Positions 20,860 to 29,660 of a DNA stretch of 64,000 nucleotides are shown here, piece after piece. This stretch comes from Lucinisca nassula (Eukaryota > Mollusca > Bivalvia > Lucinida > Lucinidae). The DNA is taken from positions 173,249,994 to 173,313,993 of the forward strand of contig OY757012.1 of assembly GCA_963580285.1 (NCBI GenBank). The letters are read 5' to 3'. Made by a program: the position numbers and the translations under genes. The first letter of the stretch is position 1; every line of letters begins with the position of its first letter. Under the pieces are notes generated by a model, which was not told the origin of the DNA, did not search any database, and saw nothing but the letters and a program-made list of their open reading frames with translations.

Positions 20860-22150
20860 ATTCGATTCAAAGTTGGCGCCCTGATCACTATGGATACGAG
20901 CTGGGAAACCATATGAACGATGTAGTGGTCGAACAACACCCTCGCCGTAGTCTTAGCGGTTTCATTCTTTGTGGGAATTGCTTGGGCATACCGAGAAAAG
21001 TGATCGGTGATAACCAAGATTTTCTCAAAACCACCTTTCGACCTTTCGAGGGAAAGGTAGTCAAGGCACACAATCTCCATAGGTGTAGTGGAGGTGATGT
21101 TAACAAGCTCACTTCGGTAAGAAGTAGCCTTCCTCCGGGTACAACGTCCGCACTCCGCGACCTCTTTATCAATGAAGGAGTCCATCCCCGGCCAGAAGAA
21201 TCTCTGCTTAATCAGGGAAAGGGTCCTGTCTCTTCCTTGGTGCCCGAGGTCCGAGTGTAACGCTTGGAAGATGTCCAAGCGATAAGCTGGAGGTAGCATC
21301 AGCTGAAGGAAAGGCTGTCCGTTCAGTATGACCTTACGATGTAATACACCATTGGAGAGAAGCAGCTTATTCCACTCCTTGAGATACCTCCCATCAAGAG
21401 TGCAATCCAAATCACGCTTAGATGGGGCATGTAAACCTTCTTCAAGGCGATTAACTATAAATCTCAAGGTGGGATCTTCCAGCTGAGCCTTTCTCCAATC
21501 TTTAGATGTAAGGCCATATGACTGAAGCAGTTGTTCCTGTACATCCTTATCGATTGGAGGGGTGATCTCCGAAGGATCGGATACACACATGCTTTCAATC
21601 ATTGGACACGGTCCAGATGTCACTGATGCAGAAACAGCTTTGATGACGTCAGGGAATATAGTACATTCCACCGTCTCGCCCTCCTGACGTCGTGACAATC
21701 CGTCGGCGTCAGCGTTTCTCTTACCACTCCTGTATTTGATGGAGAAGTTGTAGTCACTCAGAGAGGCTACCCAGCGCTGTCCAGTGGCGTCAAGTTTCGC
21801 TGTGCTGAGAATGTATGTAAGAGGATTATTGTCAGTAATAACCTCAAACGAACCACCATACAGGTAGTCGTGGAATTTCTCAGTCACAGCCCACTTTAAC
21901 GCCAGAAACTCAAGTTTGTGAGCTGGATAGTTTTTCTCTGAGGACTTCAAACTTCTGCTGGCATATGCAATAACCTTATCAACACCGCCATGTGTCTGAT
22001 ACAGAACCGCTCCAAGACCGTTTGACGAAGCATCAGTGTGAACCTTAAAAGGTAAACTGTAATTTGCATATGCCAAGACAGGAGGATTGATCAACTTCTG
22101 AATGATCGCCTCAAAACTAGCTTGCTGTTCCTCGCCCCATTCAAAGGGAA
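20856..22150 (-). CDS. Gypsy pol: RNase H and integrase N-terminal part
   Basis: The open frame extends from about 22,150 (no start codon, 5' truncated) and the first methionine is at 22,094. Numbering from that methionine, RNase H acidic residues are D21 (KVHTDASSNGLGA), E62 (HKLEFLALKW), D88 (ITDNNPLTY) and D131 (NADADGLSR). The integrase HHCC zinc motif is H280, H285, C315 and C318. The first core aspartate is D345 (VCLDYLSLE), followed by ITDHFSRYAQ. Upstream codons encode the reverse transcriptase-RNase H tether (PFEWGEEQQASFEAII); the polymerase domain is missing. A one-base frameshift near 20,910 derails the integrase core after LFDHYIV, and the frame ends shortly after. The overlap with the next ORF reflects this mutation and not programmed frameshifting. 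Confidence 0.92.
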
Positions 22151-22178
22151 CCCACGCAGAAAGAAGCTACTTTACACA

Positions 22179-22189
22179 CTGGCCACCAA
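22179..22189 (-). promoter_or_regulatory. Candidate primer-binding site
   Basis: Directly inside the 5' LTR the minus strand reads T-TGGTGGCCAG. TGG is the complement of a tRNA CCA end. The primer tRNA was not identified, and the sequence beyond is an inverted copy of LTR sequence, so only the first bases are informative. Confidence 0.45.
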
Positions 22190-22930
22190 TGTCGACGCCG
22201 CTACCGCTTTCCCATACTATATGTGTGTAAAGTAGCTTCTTTCTGCGTGAGCTCTCATTCTGAGGTCTACATGAACTGGGAAGAACAACTCTGCAACAAA
22301 ATGTAATACCATATCACATTTAATGATAATGAAAAAATGCATATATTAATGAGCGGTTATGGAAAGTCATTGTAAAATACAATGACATGAAGGTGTGTCT
22401 TATTGAATGTAGTCATAATCTTCATATGGTAAAACACTAAAAATGGATGGACAGGTGACTTCATTGTTTACAAATATGAAATGCACAATTTCAATCCGAA
22501 ATAGACAAATATCCATTTCAAAATATGATATGAAAATTATGTCAAAATGAAAGAAAATGACAAGACAACATACCTGCAACAAATGTAATACCATATCACA
22601 TTTAATGATAATGAAAAAATGCATATAGTAATGAGCGGTTATGGAAAGTCATTGTAAAATACAATGACATGAAGGTGTGTTTTATTGAATGTAGTAATCT
22701 CCGGTACCTAACTTTGAAGAAATACCTGGCTAACGCGACCTACCTGGGTAAACGGACTACCTACACTACAGGAGACTACTCAAACGGACTACCTACAAAA
22801 TAGGAGACTACTCAAACGGACTACCTACACTACAGGAGACTACTCAAACACTGGGCTCAAAAGGGCATTTTATGGGAAGGCCAGGAATGTTGTCAGACAG
22901 CGTACATATAAAAAATAGTACCCTATGACA
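22190..22930 (-). repeat. 5' LTR
   Basis: 741 bp, nearly identical to 18,593-19,332. Differences seen: one extra A near 22,301, G/A near 22,552, T/G near 22,628. Confidence 0.92.
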
Positions 22931-23111
22931 TGTACACACAATCTATATTTGAATATAGACTGTGGTTACTCGTTAGAACTTCTAACGTGTACCCACAATT
23001 TATATTTTGAGCAGAAATAAGAAAAATATAAAAAAAAAATCCTTTTCAAACCTTCGTTTTTTTCGGCGGTAAAAATTTGCAATGAATTTGTATAGGCGTG
23101 TTTTCGTAATG
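22931..23111. mobile_element. MITE family A, right part (split by the Gypsy element)
   Basis: Continues the 18,464 element. CACAATCTATATTT, a second decayed hairpin, AGCAGAAATAAGAAAAATAT and TTTTTTCGGCGGTAAAA lead to the terminal TATAGGCGTGTTTTCGTAATG-type end. Confidence 0.85.
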
Positions 23112-23579
23112 GTAAAAACGACAAAACTCGCCAATGGCATAGAGGAGACGGAATAATGGAGATAATCAAGAATACTGAATTCAATATTCAGAGAAACAAG
23201 TGTTGCGGATATTAGTTAGAATCGCCTCACCGAGGCGTTTCTTACAAATATCCTTAACATTATGCACCATTAGTTTCTTGGAGTAACTGTTACTACGGGA
23301 AAATGGCCACTACTGTATTCCTTATTGGGATTCTTTATAGCAGCAAATTCTATATACCGCGAAAAGGTTTGGGCACAGATACTGTCGTAATAACGGGTGT
23401 CATTTGTAAAGTGCCATTGTTCACGTGACCAACGCTGGCCAATCAAGTTAAACGGCGCAAATAGCGTGTACGAAGTCAGGATAACGATTATTTATAGCCG
23501 CGCCATTCTTGTCGCTGTAAATTCACGAGTTCTGTGAAAGAAAGATTACCTGTAAAACCTTGGGCGTGCTCATGTGTTA
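23112..23579. other. Low-copy DNA with a decayed family E element
   Basis: Positions 23,190-23,291 hold AGAGAAACAAGTG, then a hairpin ATCGCCTCA-CC-GAGGCGT, then TTAGTTTCTTGGAGTAA, matching family E at 24,785. The rest is unassigned. Confidence 0.5.
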
Positions 23580-23874
23580 ATTGTTTGATTTGATGTTTAA
23601 CGTCCCCGTCAACACTATATAGGTCATTATGGAGACGATGCTTCCAATTTCGTGGGACTTTTACCTGACATTGAGATGAAATGACATCTCAATCCCTGTC
23701 GTCCAATGAAATCAATAGGGTTTATAAGCATGGAGGTCAGACTCGCACCGCTTTGCCTGGGCAGGCTAAGAACCTCTATGCGGTTTACCAGCACTCGTAT
23801 GCTGTCGGATTCAGCTCTGTGTGGAAGCATCATGCAGCCCATTTTCTTCAAGCCCCGATGGGCGGGGGCCGTGG
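23580..23874 (-). mobile_element. SINE-like family 3, copy 1
   Basis: On the minus strand the element starts with GCCCCCGCCCATCGGGGCTT, contains CTCAATGTCAGGTAAAAGTC and ends GTTAAACATCAAATCAAAC. It shares its last 55-60 bp with SINE family 1. No tRNA-like A or B box was found in its head. Confidence 0.8.
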
Positions 23875-23896
23875 GCTTTTGTGTTGTAACATTTGA

Positions 23897-23961
23897 AAAT
23901 AGTGTTGATTTCGATCAGACACGACAGAACGCGTATCTTGATCAGGGTATACACTGTTCGC
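23897..23961. repeat. Palindrome family P, decayed copy
   Basis: AGTGTTGATTTCGATCAGAC .. GCGTATCTTGATCAGGGTAT .. ACACTGTTCGC. The outer arms are recognisable. Confidence 0.55.
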
Positions 23962-24184
23962 TTACAATAAAGGGATTTAAGGGTTAAATCAAGGTTCAAG
24001 ATAATTTCTCCAGCCTTCACTCAGGAACAAATGACCCACCAGTACTTTCAGTGCTTTGATTCAGATTGTCTCCATTGACACTATTAAATTCTAAGCTCGG
24101 AACCATCAAGTTTCTCGGTGCCATAACAAAGAATCGAAACAGCGTTGAAAAAAATTTGGCAGAGCTGCTGCTGTAAAACCGGTA

Positions 24185-24579
24185 CATTACGAAAACACGC
24201 CTATACAAATAGACCGTAAATTTTACCGCCGTTAAATGGAAAATTTAAGATGAAAAATTGTGATATTTTTCTTATTTCTGCTCTAAAATATAGATTGTGG
24301 GTACTCGTTAGAACCGCCTCGAAATTTTTCTTATTTCTGCTCTAAAATATAGATTGTGGGGACTCGTTAGAACCGCCTCGAAATTTTTCTTATTTCTGCT
24401 CTAAAATATAGATTGTGGGTACTCGTTAGAACCGCCTCGAGGCGGTTCTAACGAGTACCCACAATCTTTATTTTAGAGCAGAAAAAAGAAAACTAAGTTT
24501 TACCCCTGTAAACCCCAGTTTTACTATATAAAAGTGGGGTTCGAGGGGTCAAAAATTATAGAGGCGTGTTTTCGTGATG
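24185..24579. mobile_element. MITE family A with amplified internal unit
   Basis: The left end is CATTACGAAAACACGCCTAT and the right end is GAGGCGTGTTTTCGTGATG. A 59 bp block (ATTTTTCTTATTTCTGCTCT.. to GAACCGCCTC) occurs three times in tandem; the landmark GAACCGCCTC falls at 24,311, 24,370 and 24,429. The complete GAACCGCCTCGAGGCGGTTC palindrome follows. Confidence 0.88.
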
Positions 24580-24784
24580 TATTGCTGCTGGGGTGCGACC
24601 GCTAAGCCAAGAATAATTACATACATGTAAGGAACACCCCGTAAACCGCCTTTACATGGTGGTAACTGGGGTTTATAGTGGTATACAGAGGACTCGCGTT
24701 TATAACAACAGTATTTGTTCCCTATTATTGACGTTATAATGAATTTGCCGTTATAAAGGTTATAAAAGGTCTTTTCCACACCAT

Positions 24785-24880
24785 TACTCCAAGAAACAAA
24801 TGTTTTAGACATTCACTAGAATCGCCTCGGTGATTCTAATAAATTTGTATGTATATCTATAACGTTTGTTTCTTGGAGTA
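24785..24880. mobile_element. MITE family E (TACTCCAAGAAACAAATG ends)
   Basis: 96 bp with 20 bp inverted ends and one mismatch (TACTCCAAGAAACAAATGTT / AACGTTTGTTTCTTGGAGTA). A central hairpin AGAATC..GATTCT surrounds CGCCTCGGT. Confidence 0.75.
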
Positions 24881-25555
24881 TTAAATTACAAAAATCTTTC
24901 ATGACTATGGATTCGATTTGGGCATTTCCAACCCGAGGGAAACCCGCGTCGCTCGGAACCTAAGCTAAGCCTTGAGCTAAGAATTCATTCCATTGAAATT
25001 GTCGTTTTAACGAGTTTAGCCGTTATAACGATTGTCGACATGAAGAGGATTGACTGTACATTATTTTTTCAAATTTCTGCTCTGAGACATAGGTTGTGGG
25101 TACTCGTTAGAACAGTTTCAATGAAACTAAAGTGACGCAAGTACCAGAAGTGTTCCAATAATGGACCTGTTGGACAACCTGTTACTGAGACAAATCAGTC
25201 TTAAGTCCATGACATTTTTCCTGCCTACACTCAAAGACAAATGACCCCCCAGTGTTGTCAGTGTTTTGATTTTTAAGTAAAATCTTGTGATACTTCCGTG
25301 ATTTAAACGTTTATCTTAATTACAAGACTTTATATGCCTATTAAAAGGCTTTTATCGGATTGGGTTTAAAAACGTGTTATTTCTTAAAATAAACCGATAA
25401 AAAAGTTAAGTCTGTTAAAAGCTCTAGTTCCTTAATTCTCAATCACGCGCGCACGCATTCTCACACGCACACATAAACTCACGGAAAAGTATTATATTTA
25501 TACCTCAGTTATCGTTTTGTTGTTGTTTTGTTGTTGTTGTTTCAATCTCCCATTT
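24881..25555. other. Low-copy DNA with a family A fragment
   Basis: Positions 25,060-25,125 (AAATTTCTGCTCTGAGACAT..GTGGGTACTCGTTAGAAC) are a decayed piece of family A. A short CA/GC-rich run lies at about 25,445-25,475 and a GTT-rich run at 25,513-25,542. Confidence 0.5.
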
Positions 25556-25568
25556 GCAATATTAACTT

Positions 25569-25872
25569 GGCCCCCGCCCATTGGGGCTTGAAGAAATGAA
25601 CGGGCTTCATGATGCTTCCACGCAAAGCTGAGACCGACCGCATACCAGTACTGGTAAACCACCTAGAGGATCTAAGCCTGTCCAGGTAAAGCGGTGCGAG
25701 TCGGACCGTCCATGCTTATAAACACTATTTGATTCATTGGGCGACAGGGCTTGAGATGTCATGTCACCTCAAAGTCGGGTAAAAGTCCAAATTTGGAAGC
25801 AACGTCTCCAAAATGACCTATGCAGTGTTGACTGGGACGTTAAACCTCAAATCAAACAAACAAACAGAGAAA
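25569..25872 (+). mobile_element. SINE-like family 3, intact copy with 13 bp TSD
   Basis: Starts GGCCCCCGCCCATTGGGGCT and ends GACGTTAAACCTCAAATCAA then (ACAA)n. It is flanked by perfect GCAATATTAACTT duplications at 25,556-25,568 and 25,873-25,885. This length of TSD and the simple tail indicate LINE-type target-primed retroposition. Confidence 0.92.
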
Positions 25873-25950
25873 GCAATATTAACTTCTTACGTCAAGGGAA
25901 ATCATAGCATTAGACTGAAGCAAACAGTACTTCAATAATTGTCTTTTCTT

Positions 25951-26481
25951 ATCGCGAAAACACGCCTATATAATTTTGAACTCCTTGAACCTCACTTTTA
26001 TATAGTAAAACTGGGGTTTCCGGGGGTACCTTAATTTTCTTAGTTCTGCTCTAAAATATAGATTGTGGGTATAGTAGTCGCAGATAAAATTGACTAGGCG
26101 GGGATATTCAGGTTTTGTCAATATATGTCAAATTCGCTGAGTCCACCAGAAGATTCGGTAGAGTGCCTTTCGCATGATTTCTGCAAGCGGACCAAATAGC
26201 CATAAACACCACAGCTTTGCTTGCGTTTCAGTTGAATTCACACTATCGGGTGACTTGGTTTACCTTTTTGTTAATAGGACATTCCGAAGGCAGGGGCAAA
26301 CGATAGCTCCGCCTAGACAATTTTATCTGCGACTACTATACTCGTTAGAACCGCCTCATCGAGGCCCACAATCTATATTTTGAGTAGAAATAAGAAAAAT
26401 ATCACAAATTTTCATCATAAAATTTTCATATTTTCGGCGATAAAGGTGGCAATGTATTTGTATGGGCGTATTTGCGTAATG
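25951..26481. mobile_element. MITE family A interrupted by a second MITE
   Basis: Left end ATCGCGAAAACACGCCTATA, right end GGCGTATTTGCGTAATG. The family A palindrome is broken at GTGGGTA by the element at 26,072-26,338 and resumes with CTCGTTAGAACCGCCTC. Confidence 0.85.
26072..26338. mobile_element. TA-flanked MITE (Tc1/mariner-like) nested in family A
   Basis: Inverted ends of about 30 bp with one mismatch begin TAGTAGTCGCAGATAAAATT. They are flanked by TA on both sides (26,070-26,071 and 26,339-26,340), the target duplication of Tc1/mariner elements. The interior is 200 bp without a transposase frame. Confidence 0.85.
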
Positions 26482-26960
26482 TGGCTAAGGTAAGCGGGCG
26501 CTATAAGCACATAGCTACCCCTAGAACATGTCCAGGATTAGTTTTTAGGCCTTCGCATGGAGACGATGCATCACTCGTCGAATAAAGACGAAAGTAGTTT
26601 GTTAAGTTACAGAAATTTCGATAGGCGGTCCAAACACAGAAGGCTGCAAATCACGGCTATGGAACGTGGTCAATTCCGACCTGCAAATCGTGTTCCATAA
26701 CCAGTGCCCGTCAGAATATCTGACCGAGTTGGCCTTTAAAAAGGTCAGAGTTCCAGCAAAAGGCGGGCTAACCTTGGCGTCTCTCCGCGTTGGCTCATCT
26801 GGCTGTTGCTGGCGTCACTGGTAGGCTGTTCCATCAAACGGTTCTTTTTATGGCCACACGTCTACACCTCTTGGACTACATCTTTTTTTTTATTGGCCAT
26901 ATTTTATATAATACTTGCAAAAGTATATACTAAGTTCACATAAAACATCAATATAGCACA
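26482..26960. other. Unassigned low-copy DNA
   Basis: Slightly more GC-rich than its surroundings. No ORF of note and no repeat recognised. Confidence 0.4.
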
Positions 26961-27190
26961 GTGGCCTCCATGGCTTAGTGGATAACAGCGCTGACTCTTA
27001 ACCGTTAGGTCTCTGCGCTGTATTTCGAGTGTAGCTCCGGTCACATGTGAGACGCCGAGTTCTGCAACGGAAGATCAGATGGCTTTTTCTCCGGGCACTC
27101 CGGTTTTCGCCCACATCTAATTAACGATCGGCTCTATTTAAATGAAATAATCTTGAAAAGGTCGTAAAACCAAAACCAAAATTGTAGGAT
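26961..27190 (+). mobile_element. tRNA-headed SINE family 2, copy 2
   Basis: The head GTGGCCTCCATGGCTTAGTG .. GACTCTTAACCGTTAGGTCT has tRNA character. The B box is mutated (ATTTCGAGTG). The body has GCTTTTTCTCCGGGCACTCC and TTTTCGCCCACATCTAATTA. The tail GGTCGTAAAACCAAAACCAA matches the other copies. Confidence 0.75.
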
Positions 27191-27269
27191 AACACATCCA
27201 TCTGACATGATATAACATTCTTTCATATCGCCATACCTGATATTTTCTTATGATAATTAGTGACTTTTT

Positions 27270-27456
27270 TTCTTATACTCCGGTAATCGTTAGAACCGCC
27301 TCATTGAGGTGGGGGTGGGGCAGCTCTGGCGAGTACCCACAAGCTATGTCATAGAGCAGAGATAAGAAAAAATGAAGCACTGTAATCCCCGTTTCACTAA
27401 ATAAAGTGGGATTTACAGAAGTCCTCATTACATGGACTCGTTACCGTGATGACGTG
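27270..27456. mobile_element. MITE family A, decayed copy
   Basis: ATCGTTAGAACCGCCTCATT .. GAGTACCCACAAGCTATG .. AGAGCAGAGATAAGAAAAAA, then a GTTACCGTGATGACG end. The left terminus is lost. Confidence 0.7.
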
Positions 27457-28082
27457 TGACCGAGGCAACACTTATACGATGGCGAAAGATATTATTTTTG
27501 GTGTGGAACCTTTTTTGCATCTGCGCTTGAGATTTAAAGTACTGTATCTCCTGAGCCAATGGTAGGATTCATACCAAACTTGCATGGATACTTCACTTGT
27601 TAAGGGGAAATAAGTGATTAGGTTTTGATTTGATTGATCTCATTTTCTCACGTGCTCCCAGCACTGCCAAGATACCACAAACAGTATGTGTGTAGGCAGA
27701 ACTGTGGTCAGACTTGGTACAATGTGTCACTGCAATCTTCCAAAGACTTTATTAAATTGTGCTGTCAAGGTGACACGCGCATGAAGAGTTTCGCAAGCGA
27801 CGCATTATACACCCCTTTGCTTAGACAGTGGTGCCAACATTTTTGAAGCAATTCTAACCAACAAACACTATTTGTATGGCTAAAGATGGACAGGCAGAGA
27901 AACAGGGAAAGCAATTCTGTGATTAAAGATTGCATCTATATTAAAACGAACTGTGAGCAAACGTAAATCAAAGCGCTGAGTGCACTGGTGGGTCGACTAT
28001 CTCTGAGTGCAGGTCGGAGAAACAGTCCTGGACTGTGATTTAACTTGACTGTTTCATTTAACCCTAGCTTTCCGGGTTTTAA
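27457..28082. other. Unassigned low-copy DNA
   Basis: The 70-codon frame at 27,634-27,846 has no recognisable domain. No repeat seen. Confidence 0.4.
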
Positions 28083-28150
28083 GCGAATAGTGTAGATCTT
28101 GATCAGACGCCGTGTTCTTTGGCGTCTGGTCTGTGTCTACACTGTTTGCC
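28083..28150. repeat. Palindrome family P copy
   Basis: GCGAATAGTGTAGATCTTGA .. CAGACGCC/GGCGTCTG .. GTCTACACTGTTTGCC. Confidence 0.85.
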
Positions 28151-28411
28151 AAGCCCAATCTATGAATCCAAGATAAACCTCTTACGCACAACTCTGACCT
28201 CAGTCACTGTGGCTGTTTGCTATAAAAAGTTATTCCGACAAGCCAGTGATAGTCACGTGGACTTTAGCACTGAAGAGATTTTCTGCTTAGTAACTTTGGG
28301 TCGACAGACAAACAATCGACTCAAAAATAGCCGTGTTATTTGTTCCACCATGAGGTCAGAGTGCTGCATACATTTAAGAGTTATTCTAGACTGTAATCGT
28401 GTGTTGGATTT

Positions 28412-28474
28412 GGCAAAAGTGTAGATCCCGATCAGGCGCCGCAGAACACGGCGTCTGATCAGGGTTTACACTGC
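28412..28474. repeat. Palindrome family P copy
   Basis: GGCAAAAGTGTAGATCCCGA .. GGCGCCGCAGAACACGGCGT .. GATCAGGGTTTACACTGCA. Confidence 0.8.
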
Positions 28475-28599
28475 ATTAGCTACAAGAACCTAAGGGTGAA
28501 CCAAAACAGTCCAAGTCCTCGTTCACGACCATTTCCCAAGCCTGTCCTCAGAGATAATCGGCCAATCAGTGCTGTCAGTGCTTTGATTTAATAACCCTC

Positions 28600-29260
28600 A
28601 AACCCTCTCGAGAGAGCCATCATTGAAGTTAAACACGTACATTCTACTAAATAGGGCGTCAAGCTAAATGGGCCGACTTCGACTCGAACCAAAGTTCCTA
28701 CTATAGTAGATTCCAGAGACATGTGCAATTGCTTTCCCAGTCGAACACCCATGGTAGCTGTCTTGGTAGATTGCCTTGGAAACAAAATGGCTGCTTTGTT
28801 TTATTAGATCATTATTCATCACCTTTTCGGAACTTTACATGCTTGTTAAAGTCTGAAATTAATTATTCTGTTAAAAAATATTGGACATGCGGAATATGAA
28901 AATATGAAATTTAAAACTCATTTACATCACAAGTTCATGTTCGAACACATGAAAAGAAGCTGACTCTATCTAGAATATGAAAGATTTTTACATAAATTGA
29001 AATGTTTTATTTCTGGAACAGTCAGAAGTGTTAATTTTTTCTGTCGATGTGATTGCAATTAGACGTGGTCTCGCGAGAATCTCACATCCGCCATCTTGCT
29101 ACCAAACTAACACTACCCCAGCCTTTTGTTCACGTTGGTATATTTTACGACATCACTTTGGTAGCTACCATCGATGTTCGGGTGTAGTATTAGTAACTAT
29201 AGCAGAAACTTTGGTTCGAGTCGAAGTCGGCCATGGTAAGCAAGATGGCTCAGAGCCATG
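28600..29260. promoter_or_regulatory. Possible promoter-like block inside an inverted duplication
   Basis: Inverted segments (GGCCGACTTCGACTCGAACC at about 28,671 and its complement at about 29,213-29,234) flank about 500 bp. The interior carries the palindrome TCTCGCGAGA (29,069-29,078), then CCGCCATCTTGC (29,089-29,100). AAAATGGCTGC (28,780) and AAGATGGCTC (29,241) lie at the borders. TCTCGCGAGA and GCCATCTTG are known metazoan promoter motifs (BANP- and YY1-type). No downstream gene is recognised, so the promoter reading is speculative. Confidence 0.35.
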
Positions 29261-29490
29261 CCATTAGGATCAACACTGATTTGCATAAGTGGCTGTATCG
29301 GGTTTTAAGGTTGTAAAGATCCGAATAGGGATAATTTGAAACCGTAGCAGGAATACTGCCATCTATTTCATACATAGACATACCGTCATCTATTTCGAAC
29401 AAAGGATTTTAATTTTGAGACAAATCGGCAGCAGCCGGCAGAGCAGAGGCTGGTTTGGGTATACAGTGTTTGCTACATGCAACACTTTTT

Positions 29491-29558
29491 GCGAACATTG
29501 TATGCCCTGATCAGACGCCGCGATGTGTGGCGTCTGATCTGGGCCTGCACTGTTTGCC
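29491..29558. repeat. Palindrome family P copy
   Basis: GCGAACATTGTATGCCCTGA .. CAGACGCCGCGATGTGTGGC .. GTCTG .. CCTGCACTGTTTGC. Confidence 0.8.
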
Positions 29559-29573
29559 ACAGACCTATATGTA

Positions 29574-29660
29574 ATATCGATAAGAATAGCGCGACAATTT
29601 GCTATTAATAACCATCAAGATGATCGATAAAAATAGCGCGACTATTTTCTATTAAGGTTC
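29574..29660. repeat. Short tandem duplication
   Basis: CGATAAGAATAGCGCGACAA and CGATAAAAATAGCGCGACTA, each followed by TATTAA, about 50 bp apart. Confidence 0.6.

Larger units (their letters stand above)
18593..22930 (-). mobile_element. Gypsy-type (Ty3-like) LTR retrotransposon, internally deleted
   Basis: Two direct repeats of about 740 bp with TG..CA ends (read on the minus strand, TGTCATAGGG..GGCGTCGACA) flank about 2.86 kb. TGTA adjoins both outer ends and fits a 4 bp target duplication. The minus strand encodes RNase H and integrase in the Gypsy order. Gag, protease and most of reverse transcriptase are absent. The two LTRs differ at only about three positions by eye, so the insertion is recent. 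The element is non-autonomous: it lacks reverse transcriptase and its integrase is frameshifted. It is inserted in a family A MITE. Confidence 0.93.

Noticed and set aside
20586..21260. Extra ORFs overlapping the Gypsy pol region
   Set aside because: They lie in other frames of, or antisense to, the clearly homologous RNase H-integrase frames.
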